Shown here: in pieces, positions 17,408 through 25,177 of the stretch
Layout: each line of letters begins with the position of its first letter
Numbering within the stretch: the first letter of the stretch is position 1
Assembly (NCBI RefSeq): GCF_042682915.1
Contig: NZ_JBHUIW010000005.1
Coordinates: 1-64,000 of the forward strand
Source: Rhodoplanes azumiensis
Lineage (GTDB): Bacteria > Pseudomonadota > Alphaproteobacteria > Rhizobiales > Xanthobacteraceae
Direction: 5' to 3'
DNA length: 64,000 nt
Notes under the pieces: generated by a model
The model's input: only the letters and a program-made list of their open reading frames with translations
Told to the model about the DNA's origin: nothing
The model's database searches: none
Program-made: the position numbers and the translations under genes

Positions 17408-18129
17408 TCGAACGTCCGCACACGTCGCAGCTCGACGTCGTGAAGCTCAACGCCTTCTACGGCCAGGCCCACATCCTGTTCGACGTCGAGTTCTCGGTTC
17501 ACACCGGTGAGGTCGTCGCGCTGCTCGGCCGCAACGGCGCCGGCAAGTCGACCACGTTCCTCTCCATCATGGGCATGGTGGCGCGCCGCACCGGCACGGT
17601 ATGGTTCGACGCCGAGGAGGTGACGGCGCTGCCGACCTACGAGATCGCGCGGCGCGGGCTCGGCTTCGTGCCGGAGAACCGCCGCATCTTCTCCGATCTG
17701 ACCGTCGAGGAGAACCTGATGGTCGGCCGCCAGAAGCCGCGCGAGGGTGCGCCGACCTGGGAGCCCGAGAAGCTCTACACGCTGTTCCCGAACCTCGCCG
17801 AGATGCGCAAGCGCCCGGGCGGCCGGATGAGCGGCGGCGAGCAGCAGATGCTCACCATCGCCCGCACCCTGATGGGCAACCCGTCGCTGGTGCTGCTCGA
17901 CGAGCCGTCCGAAGGCCTCGCGCCGAAGATCGTCGAGCAGATGGCGAGCGCCATCCTGGCGATGAAGAAGGAAGGCTTGTCGATCCTGCTCTCCGAGCAG
18001 AACCTGCATTTCGCGCGGCTGATCTCCGATCGCGCCGTGATCATCGAAAAGGGCCGCGTGCAGTTCACCGGCACGCTCGCCGAACTCGAGGCGCGCCCCG
18101 ATGTGCGCGATGCCTATCTGGCCGTGTGA
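17404..18129 (+). CDS. ABC transporter ATP-binding protein, LivF type
   Basis: A 241-residue ATPase with Walker A GRNGAGKST, the LivF-typical FVPENRRIFSDLTVEENL, signature MSGGEQQML, Walker B LVLLDEPSEGL and terminal VRDAYLAV. It pairs with the LivG-type subunit to energise the fused permease. Its ATG overlaps the upstream stop by four bases. It is the last gene of the operon; a palindromic element follows. Confidence 0.93.
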   Translation: MIERPHTSQLDVVKLNAFYGQAHILFDVEFSVHTGEVVALLGRNGAGKSTTFLSIMGMVARRTGTVWFDAEEVTALPTYEIARRGLGFVPENRRIFSDLTVEENLMVGRQKPREGAPTWEPEKLYTLFPNLAEMRKRPGGRMSGGEQQMLTIARTLMGNPSLVLLDEPSEGLAPKIVEQMASAILAMKKEGLSILLSEQNLHFARLISDRAVIIEKGRVQFTGTLAELEARPDVRDAYLAV

Positions 18130-18181
18130 GGACCGAGTCGCGAACCGTGTGGTTCGTGACCCTCTCCGGCAAACCCCGAGC

Positions 18182-18270
18182 CGTCATGCCCGGCCTTTGG
18201 CCTGGCATCCGCGATACTGCCGAACACCAGTCACGGACGTGGATGGCCGGGACGCGCCCGGCCATGACGA
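18182..18270. repeat. Dispersed palindromic element ('cgtcatgcccggcc' family)
   Basis: It begins cgtcatgcccggcctttggcc and ends ggccgggacgcgcccggccatgacga, forming an overall hairpin. It is closely related to the element at 44915-45006 and lies between the convergent ends of the ABC operon and the ferredoxin reductase gene, where it may also act in termination. Confidence 0.75.
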
Positions 18271-18304
18271 AGGAGAGACTGGACCGAGCCGCAGGCGGCT
18301 GTCG

Positions 18305-19078
18305 TCACTTCTCCGCGAAGGCCTTCTCGATCACGTAGTCGCCGGGCTCCCCGGTGTTGCCCTCGACGAATCCCATGCCTTCGAGGATCGGCGTCATGTC
18401 GGCGAGCAGCGCCGGGCTGCCGCACATCATCACGCGGTCGCGGACCGGATCGAGCGCCGGCAGGCCGATGTCGGAGAAGAGCTTTCCGGACGTGATCAGA
18501 TGGGTGATGCGGCCCTGGTTGCGGAATTCCTCGCGCGTGACCGTGGGATAGTAGATGAGCTGCTGCGCGATCATCTCGCCCAGGAACTCGTCCTGCGGCA
18601 GCTCCCGCTCGATCTTCTCGCGATAGGCCAGCTCGGCGACGGTGCGCACGCCGTGGACCAGCACCACCTTCTCGAACCGCTCGAAGGTCTCGGGATCCCG
18701 GATCGTCGACATGAACGGCGCAAGGCCGGTTCCGGTCGCGAGCAGATAGAGCGTCGCGCCGGGCTTCAGGTTGTCGATCACCAGCGTGCCGGTCGCCTTG
18801 CGGCCGATGACGATGCGGTCGCCCGGCCGGATCTGCTGCAGCTTCGAGGTGAGCGGCCCGTTCGGCACCTTGATCGAGAAGAAGTCGAGCACGTCGGCAT
18901 AGTGCGGCGAGGCGATCGAGTAGGCGCGCATGAGCGGCCGCCCTTCGCCCGGAAGGCCCAGCATCACGAACTGGCCGCTCTTGAAGCGGCACCCGGGATC
19001 GCGCGTCGTCGAGAAGCTGAAGAGCCTGTCGGTCCAGTGGTGAACGTCGAGAACCTGCTCTTCGAAGAAGTTGCTCAT
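18305..19078 (-). CDS. fpr: Ferredoxin--NADP+ reductase
   Basis: A 257-residue FAD enzyme of the bacterial Fpr class. The FAD-binding motif RAYSIAS is near residue 50, the NADP-binding GTGLAPFMSTIRD near residue 115, and the C-terminal MMCGSPALLADM and VIEKAFAEK are typical. It moves electrons between NADPH and ferredoxin. It is divergent from the enamidase gene, and the shared promoter carries the island's palindrome. The natural inference is that it supplies reduced ferredoxin to 6-hydroxynicotinate reductase; no ferredoxin gene is visible in the window. Confidence 0.93.
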   Translation of the reverse strand: MSNFFEEQVLDVHHWTDRLFSFSTTRDPGCRFKSGQFVMLGLPGEGRPLMRAYSIASPHYADVLDFFSIKVPNGPLTSKLQQIRPGDRIVIGRKATGTLVIDNLKPGATLYLLATGTGLAPFMSTIRDPETFERFEKVVLVHGVRTVAELAYREKIERELPQDEFLGEMIAQQLIYYPTVTREEFRNQGRITHLITSGKLFSDIGLPALDPVRDRVMMCGSPALLADMTPILEGMGFVEGNTGEPGDYVIEKAFAEK

Positions 19079-19144
19079 GGGTCGAACCTTCGAGGAATTC
19101 CAGGAAGTCGGGAGTCGCGGCCACCGCCTTGGCGACCGACATTC

Positions 19145-19158
19145 GTTAGTGTACTAAC
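19145..19158. promoter_or_regulatory. Putative MarR operator GTTAGTGTACTAAC
   Basis: A palindrome with arms GTTAGT/ACTAAC in the 173-bp promoter shared by fpr and the enamidase gene. It is the best-formed member of the operator family of this island. Its central position would allow control of both divergent genes. Confidence 0.65.
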
Positions 19159-19251
19159 AATATGACGGAGCCGCGGCGGCCTTGTCAACGGCCCGAAACG
19201 GCCGGATACCGGGGCGAAGCGCGGTCCGTCCGGCAACGAGGAGAAGAAACC

Positions 19252-20445
19252 ATGGCTCACGACGTGCCGGCGGGACCGAGCGGTCCTACCAAGCTGGTCA
19301 TCCGCAACATCGGGCTTCTCCTGTCGGGTGCGCTGGAGAATCCGATTCTCGACGCCGATACCGTCGTGGCCGTCGACGGGCGAATCTCGGCGATCGGCAA
19401 GCTGAAGGACGTCGACGTCGAGGGCGCGACCACGGTGGTCGACGCCGCCGGCACCGTGCTGGCACCGGGGCTGATCGACAGTCACGTCCATCCCGTCGCC
19501 GGCGATTGGACGCCGCGGCAGAATCAGCTCGGCTGGATCGATTCCACGCTGCACGGCGGCGTCACCACCATGATCTCGGCCGGCGAGGTGCACACGCCGG
19601 GCCGGCCGCGCGACATCGTCGGCCTCAAGGCGATGGCGATCACGGCGCAGCGCTGCTTCGATGCGTTCCGGGTGGCGGGCGTGAAGCTGCACGCCGGCGC
19701 GCCGGTGCTCGAGCACGGGATGACCGAGGAGGACTTCAAGGAGCTCGCCGCCGCCGGCGTGAAGCTCTTGGGCGAGGTCGGCCTCGGCGGCGTCAAGGAC
19801 GGCAAGAACGCGCGCGAGATGGTCGCCTGGGCGCGCAAATACGGCATCCAGTCGACCATCCACACCGGCGGCCCGTCGATTCCGGGCTCCGGGCTGATCG
19901 GCGCCGACATGGTGCTGGAGGCCGACACCGACGTCGTCGGCCACATCAACGGCGGCCACACCGCGCTGCCCGACCGCGAGATCCGTTGCATCTGCGAGGG
20001 CTGCCGGCGCGGTCTCGAGATCGTCCACAACGGCAACGAGCGCGCCGCGCTGTACACGCTGCGCACCGCCCGCGAGCTCGGCCAGCTCGAGCGCGTCATC
20101 CTCGGCACCGACGGCCCGGCCGGTTCCGGCGTCCAACCGCTCGGCATCATCCGCATGGTGTCGATGCTCTCGGCGCTCGGCGAGGTGCCGGCCGAGATCG
20201 CCTTCTGCTTCGCCACCGGCAACACGGCCCGCATGCGCGCCCTCGACGTCGGCCTGATCGAGACCGGCCGCGCCGCCGACTTCGTGCTGATGGACAAGGC
20301 GCAGCACTCGGCCGGCAAGGATTTTCTGGAGTCGATCCAACTCGGCGACCTGCCCGGCATCGGCATGACCGTCATCGACGGCATCGTGCGCACCGACCGC
20401 AGCCGCAACACGCCACCCGCCACCAAGGTGCCCGCGGTGGTGTGA
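19252..20445 (+). CDS. ena: Enamidase (1,4,5,6-tetrahydro-6-oxonicotinate hydrolase)
   Basis: A 397-residue amidohydrolase-superfamily protein. The metal-binding DSHVHP motif is at residues 76-81; further ligand-bearing segments are STIHTGGPS, VVGHINGGHTALP and the catalytic Asp in LGTDGPAG. It closely fits the enamidase of Eubacterium barkeri, a bimetal enzyme that opens tetrahydro-oxonicotinate to 2-formylglutarate and ammonia. The assignment is strengthened by the neighbouring 6-hydroxynicotinate reductase. The ATG at 19252 follows a strong GAGGAGAAG ribosome-binding site. Dihydroorotase-like or imidazolonepropionase-like alternatives are less consistent with the context. Confidence 0.87.
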   Translation: MAHDVPAGPSGPTKLVIRNIGLLLSGALENPILDADTVVAVDGRISAIGKLKDVDVEGATTVVDAAGTVLAPGLIDSHVHPVAGDWTPRQNQLGWIDSTLHGGVTTMISAGEVHTPGRPRDIVGLKAMAITAQRCFDAFRVAGVKLHAGAPVLEHGMTEEDFKELAAAGVKLLGEVGLGGVKDGKNAREMVAWARKYGIQSTIHTGGPSIPGSGLIGADMVLEADTDVVGHINGGHTALPDREIRCICEGCRRGLEIVHNGNERAALYTLRTARELGQLERVILGTDGPAGSGVQPLGIIRMVSMLSALGEVPAEIAFCFATGNTARMRALDVGLIETGRAADFVLMDKAQHSAGKDFLESIQLGDLPGIGMTVIDGIVRTDRSRNTPPATKVPAVV

Positions 20446-20471
20446 GTTCGATCACGACGGCGCCGTCCTTC

Positions 20472-20495
20472 CCTCTCCCCGCGCGCGGGGAGAGG
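20472..20495. terminator. Hairpin between convergent genes
   Basis: Nine-base arms CCTCTCCCC/GGGGAGAGG around a GCGCGC loop form a perfect stem between the ends of the enamidase and MarR genes. It lacks a U-tract, so it could be a repeat-family hairpin that also serves both genes as a terminator. Confidence 0.45.
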
Positions 20496-20516
20496 TGAAC
20501 CAGGGCGACTCAGCAC

Positions 20517-20960
20517 TCACCGCAGCTTGGCGAGCAGGCTCATGAAGGTCTTGCGCTCGGCGGCGGAGAGCGGGGCGAGCGTCTCGTCCGAGATGGCGTG
20601 CGCCTCCTCGACGTGAGCGTCGACCAAGGCGCGGCCCTTCGGCGTGAGATCGACGAGGCGACGGCGGGCGTCGTCCGGATCCGGCGCGATGCTGATCAGG
20701 CCGCGCGCCGTGAGGCGGTCGACCACACCCTTCACGGTCGCGACGTCCATGGCGGTGGCGCGACCGAGCTGGTTCTGCGAGGTGGCACCGACCTCGCGCA
20801 GCTTCGACAGCACGGCCCATTGCATCGAGGTGAGATCGCAGCCGATCTTCTCGGCGAAGATCGCCGTGTGGCGCTGGCTCACCTGGCGCAGCATGAAGCC
20901 GACCTGCTCGTCCAGGCAGTAGCTGCCCGCGCGAGACTTCGTCGCCGCGACCTTCGTCAT
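20517..20960 (-). CDS. MarR-family regulator (NicR-like position)
   Basis: A 147-residue winged-helix regulator. The recognition region SQNQLGRATAMDVATVKGVVDRL and the wing PDPDDARRRLVDLTPKGRAL are clear. MarR proteins bind 14-18 bp palindromes as dimers and release DNA on binding small aromatic acids. It is placed among nicotinate genes, like NicR of pseudomonads, so nicotinate or 6-hydroxynicotinate is the probable ligand and the GTTAGTGTACTAAC sites its probable targets (inference). It is separated by a repeat element from the AA_synth genes. Confidence 0.88.
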   Translation of the reverse strand: MTKVAATKSRAGSYCLDEQVGFMLRQVSQRHTAIFAEKIGCDLTSMQWAVLSKLREVGATSQNQLGRATAMDVATVKGVVDRLTARGLISIAPDPDDARRRLVDLTPKGRALVDAHVEEAHAISDETLAPLSAAERKTFMSLLAKLR

Positions 20961-21005
20961 GCCCTGCCCTCGTGCTCAAACAGGCGAGTCGGCGTGCGTC
21001 CGACC

Positions 21006-21187
21006 GCCTCGTCCTGAGGAGTCGCCACCGATCTCGGGCTTGCCCGAGATCGGCACCCGTGGGTCGCCGAATCGGTAACAGCCGACTTGAATGGCGGCGT
21101 CTCGAAGGACGGCGGCCGAGGTGCCTGCCCATGGTTCGAGACGCGCTCGCGGCGCGCAAGCGCGCCGCGAACGCTCCTCACCACGAG
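21006..21187. repeat. Dispersed element ('cctcgtcctgagga' family)
   Basis: It begins cctcgtcctgaggag, contains the inverted pair atctcgggcttgcccgagat, and ends with gctcctcaccacgag. The internal gtctcgaaggacg and atggttcgagacg segments are typical of an intergenic repeat widespread in Bradyrhizobium-like genomes. It fills the 238-bp gap between the AA_synth and MarR genes. Confidence 0.65.
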
Positions 21188-21198
21188 CCCGGCAAACA

Positions 21199-21783
21199 TC
21201 AACGCAGGCCGTCCTCGCCCTTGATCTCGCTCGTCTTCAGGCCGCCGACGCGCGGCAGCGGACGACCACCCGTGGTGATCGCCACGGCGACCATGATCTC
21301 GTTCGCGCGCGGCGCGTCGTTGATCGACACCTGCATGCCGTCGAAATGGCTGCGCACGAAGGCGGCGTCCTTGTGGCCGAGCGGAATGTCGAGCTCCTGG
21401 CCCGGGCCGCCGCGCTTCTTCGACGACGGGATCAGGGCCGCGCCCTTGCCGAGCGTCTTGCGCACCGGTGCCCCCATCTTGGGGTGCAGCAATGCCGCGG
21501 CATGCTCGAGCTCGCCGTCGGCGCCGACCAGCGCCGCCTTGCCGTAGCTCTCGCACGTCTCACCCGGCACACCGAGCGCCGCCACGGCCCGCTCGGACAA
21601 GAGCTTGCCCAGCTCCTCGCCGAAGTCGATCAGAGCCCCGAGATCCTCGACATAAATGCCCGCATACGGGTTGTCGATCACGGCGATCGCCGCCGCACGG
21701 CGCACCGGCGGCTCGACCGCGTGGCCCATCTCCGTGAGGGTCTCGTCGACGACGGTCACCAGCTTGCGGATTTTAAGATTCAT
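21199..21783 (-). CDS. AA_synth family protein (DUF1185), copy 1
   Basis: A 194-residue protein of the 'amino acid synthesis' Pfam family, whose biochemical role is unknown despite the name. Recognisable features are RRAAAIAVIDNPYAGIYVEDL near the start, the middle SYGKAALVGADGELEHAAALLHPKMG and the late NDAPRANEIMVAVAITTGGRP. It is the last gene of the reductase operon. Its ATG overlaps the stop of its paralogue by four bases. A role after ring opening, or in handling the enamidase product, is a reasonable guess only. Confidence 0.85.
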   Translation of the reverse strand: MNLKIRKLVTVVDETLTEMGHAVEPPVRRAAAIAVIDNPYAGIYVEDLGALIDFGEELGKLLSERAVAALGVPGETCESYGKAALVGADGELEHAAALLHPKMGAPVRKTLGKGAALIPSSKKRGGPGQELDIPLGHKDAAFVRSHFDGMQVSINDAPRANEIMVAVAITTGGRPLPRVGGLKTSEIKGEDGLR

Positions 21784-22364
21784 CGTAATCCATCCCACTT
21801 CTCGATTTGATGCGCCAGAAGGCCGCCGATGCGGGCGTGCACGCGGCCACCCATCGTCATCACCAGCACCAGCGCGATCTCGTCGGCGCGCGGCGCGTCC
21901 GGCACGCCGACCTCCATGGCATCGTAATGCGTGCGCACATAGGATGCATTGACGTGCGTGATCGGCACGTCGAGCCGGGTGCCCGGCCCGCCCACCTTCT
22001 TGGTCGACGGGACGATCGCCTTGGTGCTGCCGAGCACGTCGCGCATCGCGTAGCCGCCCGGTACATGCCACAGGGCGCCGTGCTCCAGCTCGCCGGCCTC
22101 GCCGACGATCGCGCCCTTGCCGTAGCCCTCGATCGTCCCGGCGACGCCGCCGAGCGCATCGAGAAGCGCCTGCGCGAGCGACACGCCGAGCGGCTCGAGA
22201 TCCTTCATGAAGAAGGCGATGTCCTCGACATAACGCCCGGCGAACGGATTCTTGATCACGGCGATGGCGGCGCCGCGCTTGATCGTGCGACCCGTCACGG
22301 GCCCGCCTTCGTGAAAGATCTCCTCCACGGTGACGAGACGCTTTCTCACCAGAACGTCGGCCAT
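21780..22364 (-). CDS. AA_synth family protein (DUF1185), copy 2
   Basis: Exactly the same length (194 residues) as the following gene and clearly paralogous (RGAAIAVIKNPFAGRYVEDI, GYGKGAIVGEAGELEHGALWHVPGG, DAPRADEIALVLVMTMGGR). Tandem, translationally overlapping paralogues suggest a heteromeric enzyme. The start overlaps the end of the UPF0280 gene by 19 bp. Confidence 0.85.
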   Translation of the reverse strand: MADVLVRKRLVTVEEIFHEGGPVTGRTIKRGAAIAVIKNPFAGRYVEDIAFFMKDLEPLGVSLAQALLDALGGVAGTIEGYGKGAIVGEAGELEHGALWHVPGGYAMRDVLGSTKAIVPSTKKVGGPGTRLDVPITHVNASYVRTHYDAMEVGVPDAPRADEIALVLVMTMGGRVHARIGGLLAHQIEKWDGLR

Positions 22365-23293
22365 GAACGATTGCCCTGTCGGATGAATGACGATGGTTCG
22401 GAGATCGCCGACCGCAGGAGCGGTCCCGCGGTGCGGGTCGTGCCCTGCAGACGGAGCGCGGCGGCGACGATCAGGTTTCTGGCGCGCAACTGTTCCGCGA
22501 CGACGACACCCGAATCGAGCGCCGCATCGATCTCCGGCTGCGCCAACGACGGCACGGCGCGCGTGACCGGAAGATCGCCGAGATCGCTGTCGGGCTGGAT
22601 GTCGCGGGCTGGTATCCGGACGATGCCGGGATGCGCGATGTTCACCGCATTGGCAACGACGGTCGCGGCGGCATCGGCGCTCGCGGCATCGCGGGCCAGG
22701 ATCGTGACGGCGTCGGCGATGCCGAGCGAGAAGCTGCGGCCACCGGCGCCCGACGTGGCGATGCCGCGCACCGGGTCATCGGCGGTGATCTCGGCCGTGC
22801 CGAAGATCGTCGGGTGATCGGGCCGGTCGACCAGGCCGGTCGTGAAGCGGGTGCCGGGCGTCAGATGGAGCGCGATGTCGCCGCCGTTGTTGACATACGC
22901 CCGCACGAGCCCGGCACCCGCAACCGAAACCATCGCGGCGACGATCTCGTCCGCCACGCTGCCGGCCACGGCCGCCATCGGCGTGATGAAGATCCTGCCC
23001 GCATACGGCTGCACAGCGGCGACCATGCGGCCCGAGACCGACCCCGTCGGCGCCGGCGAGGTCGTCGTCACCGGCCGCCGCAGCGCCGGCAACTCCTCGC
23101 ACAGCGCGTCGAGCAGGCCGGTCAGTCGTTGCAACGCGGTCCTATGAGCCACCTCGACGATCTCGCGCGGCCCGAACGCCTCGATGATCAGGTCGATCGG
23201 TCCGTCCTGCAGATGCAGGCGGCGGCCGTCCGGCAGCATGCGGGCGCCGGGACGCCGCGTGTTGCGCGCCGAGACGACCGGAGCGGCCGTCAT
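22346..23293 (-). CDS. UPF0280 (ApbE-like fold) protein
   Basis: A 315-residue protein with the UPF0280 hallmarks VNNGGDIALHL and GIATSGAGGRSFSLGIADAVTILA followed by DAAATVVANAVN. This family shares the fold of ApbE, the FAD:protein FMN transferase. The gene starts with ATGA overlap inside the end of the 6-hydroxynicotinate reductase gene. In E. barkeri that reductase carries covalently bound flavin, so this protein is a good candidate for the flavin-attaching enzyme. That is an inference from fold and context, not a demonstrated activity. Confidence 0.85.
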   Translation of the reverse strand: MTAAPVVSARNTRRPGARMLPDGRRLHLQDGPIDLIIEAFGPREIVEVAHRTALQRLTGLLDALCEELPALRRPVTTTSPAPTGSVSGRMVAAVQPYAGRIFITPMAAVAGSVADEIVAAMVSVAGAGLVRAYVNNGGDIALHLTPGTRFTTGLVDRPDHPTIFGTAEITADDPVRGIATSGAGGRSFSLGIADAVTILARDAASADAAATVVANAVNIAHPGIVRIPARDIQPDSDLGDLPVTRAVPSLAQPEIDAALDSGVVVAEQLRARNLIVAAALRLQGTTRTAGPLLRSAISEPSSFIRQGNRSWPTFW

Positions 23294-24789
23294 GATCGTC
23301 CCCGGCCCCAGCTCGGCCCCTCGGCCGCATAGGGCCAGACGTTTCCTTCGACCGGCGGCACCAGATTGCTGTCGTGATCGCCGAGCGTGCCGAGACGCCG
23401 CACGTGGTCCATGTGGCCACCGAGCGCCGCATAGTCGTCGAGCTTCAGCGTGAACTCGATCGGCGCGACGAGCGCCGGCGTCGGCACGTAGCCGAAGGCG
23501 TTGGCGGGCAGGCGCGTGACGTCGACCATGAACGTGATGCCGCCCCCCGGCCAGACATAGACGGGTGCGCCGCCGCAGGTGACGCGGGTCAGCGTGTCCT
23601 TCACCGAGCGGGTGAGCCGCACCGGATTCTCGGTGACGCCGGCCCGCAGCGAGCCGCCGGCACCGGCGATGAACAGCACCGTGCAGAGTGCCGGCTCGCA
23701 GTTCTCCTTGATGCGCTCGGTGGAGGCGCGCAGCACCTCCGGCATCTCGGTCTCGACCGGCTTCAGGTTCTCGTCGAGCACGAAATAGGCGGCGTGTTCG
23801 CCCGTGGTCGAGACCATGAACAGCGTCATGCCGGGCCTCGCGACGGTCTTGTCGAACGGATCGAGGATCGACAGCGGGTCCGTGATGCTGGTGCCGCCCC
23901 AGCCGGTGCCCGGATCGGCGACCTGGAAGTAGCGCCCCGGCGTCGAGCGCCGCCCCCGCATCTTGATCCCGGTCGGCGCGATGCCCAGAACCTTGCCGGA
24001 GGCATGCTCCGACAGAACACCGGTGATATGATCGTCGACGACGACCACCTCGTCGACCTTGCCGAACCACTGCTTGGCGAAGATGCCGATCGTCGCCGAG
24101 CCGCAGCCGACCCGCATGCGCTCTTCCGGCACGCCGTTGATGATCGGCGCCTTGCCGGCCTCGACGATGATGGTCGAGCCGTCGTCGATGGTCAGCTCGA
24201 CCGGCTTGCCGTTGGAGAGATCGAGCAGCGCCTCGCAGGTGACGCGGCCCTCCTTCTTGGAACCGCCGGTGAGATGGTGCACGCCGCCGAGCGACAGCAT
24301 CTGCGAGCCGTACTCGCCCGTCGTGACGTGGCCCACGGCCTCGCCCTGCGCCCGCACGGTCGCCTGCTCGGGGCCGAGGAAGCGGTCGGTGTCGACCTTC
24401 ACCTTCACGCCGCAGTAGCTGAAGATGCCCTCCGTCACCACCGTGACCATGTCGACGCCGTCGACCTGGGACGAGACGATGAACGGCGCCGGCTTGTAGT
24501 CCGGATAAGTGGTGCCGGCCCCGATGGCGGTGACGAACAGCTCCTCCTCCGGCACGATCTCGCCGGCCCACTCGCTCTTGCGCTGGTTGAACGGCACCAC
24601 GCGGCCGCCGTTGTCGAGCGTGCGCTCCAGGATCACGTGCGGATCGACCCGGATCAGCTCGCCGTCTCGGTTGGCGTAGCGATCGCAGGCGCCCGACAGG
24701 CCGGGGCGAATCCAGCAGGCGACCGGGCAGGCGTCGCAACGCACCTTGAGGTCGGCCGACGTCTCGGCAGCGGGCTGAGGATCCTTCAT
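23290..24789 (-). CDS. hnr: 6-Hydroxynicotinate reductase
   Basis: A 499-residue iron-sulfur flavoprotein resembling Hnr of Eubacterium barkeri. It reduces 6-hydroxynicotinate to 1,4,5,6-tetrahydro-6-oxonicotinate with electrons from reduced ferredoxin. An N-terminal CX2CX3CX9C cluster motif occupies residues 18-35, and further cysteines occur in FSYCGVK, VGCGSAT, ENCEPALC and VTCGGAP. The ATG at 24789 is chosen because the longer frame adds only low-complexity sequence across the operator. It is followed by the UPF0280 and AA_synth genes in one overlapping transcription unit. Confidence 0.87.
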   Translation of the reverse strand: MKDPQPAAETSADLKVRCDACPVACWIRPGLSGACDRYANRDGELIRVDPHVILERTLDNGGRVVPFNQRKSEWAGEIVPEEELFVTAIGAGTTYPDYKPAPFIVSSQVDGVDMVTVVTEGIFSYCGVKVKVDTDRFLGPEQATVRAQGEAVGHVTTGEYGSQMLSLGGVHHLTGGSKKEGRVTCEALLDLSNGKPVELTIDDGSTIIVEAGKAPIINGVPEERMRVGCGSATIGIFAKQWFGKVDEVVVVDDHITGVLSEHASGKVLGIAPTGIKMRGRRSTPGRYFQVADPGTGWGGTSITDPLSILDPFDKTVARPGMTLFMVSTTGEHAAYFVLDENLKPVETEMPEVLRASTERIKENCEPALCTVLFIAGAGGSLRAGVTENPVRLTRSVKDTLTRVTCGGAPVYVWPGGGITFMVDVTRLPANAFGYVPTPALVAPIEFTLKLDDYAALGGHMDHVRRLGTLGDHDSNLVPPVEGNVWPYAAEGPSWGRGRS

Positions 24790-24897
24790 CACGGCCTCGT
24801 CTCGTTCGGGGTCCGGCCGATCGGAGCGTGCGAGGGCCGCATCGGATGCGCCCGGGGGAAACGGCGCGTCGCGGCCGGCCGCCGGGCCGGCATTTCG

Positions 24898-24909
24898 TTT
24901 GTACACAAA
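24898..24909. promoter_or_regulatory. Putative MarR operator TTTGTACACAAA
   Basis: An imperfect palindrome (arms TTTGT/ACAAA) 109 bp upstream of the hnr start. Read on the other strand its core is TTTGTGTACAAA, related to GTTAGTGTACTAAC. It is an A/T island in very GC-rich DNA. Confidence 0.55.
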
Positions 24910-24970
24910 TGATCTTGCATTGCACGAGCATTGTCAAGGTACGGCGCGAGAACGGACCGGCGCGACTTGC

Positions 24971-25146
24971 TCTTCACCCTCTCCCCGAGGGTCGCGCGCT
25001 TGCGCGACAAGAGGGTCGGGGCGCGCCGTCGGAGCGCGCCGAGGCGAGGGTCTACGGCGCCAGTCGGAGAGTTCGGCACCCCTACACCCGGATCTCGCGC
25101 CGTCGCGCGAGATCCGACCTCTCCCCGCTGGGGAGAGGCGAGACGA
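24971..25146. repeat. Dispersed palindromic element ('ccctctcccc' family)
   Basis: It opens with tcaccctctccccgagggtc, holds the inverted pair gatctcgcgccgtcgcgcgagatc, and closes with gacctctccccgctggggagaggcgag. It occupies most of the 388-bp gap between nicB and hnr. No gene is seen in the gap. Confidence 0.65.
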
Positions 25147-25177
25147 AGGTCGCAGGGCTGCTTCGCCGTCCCTCGCA

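Noticed and set aside
13189..18129. Urea importer (urt) reading of the ABC operon
   Set aside because: The operon has only one receptor and a fused permease, lacks urease genes, and shares its operator with nicotinate genes; the receptor lacks the long UrtA-type sequence.
24790..24906. N-terminal extension of 6-hydroxynicotinate reductase to 24906
   Set aside because: The added 39 codons are low-complexity and would start inside the operator palindrome; the ATG at 24789 lies 17 residues before the first cluster cysteine.
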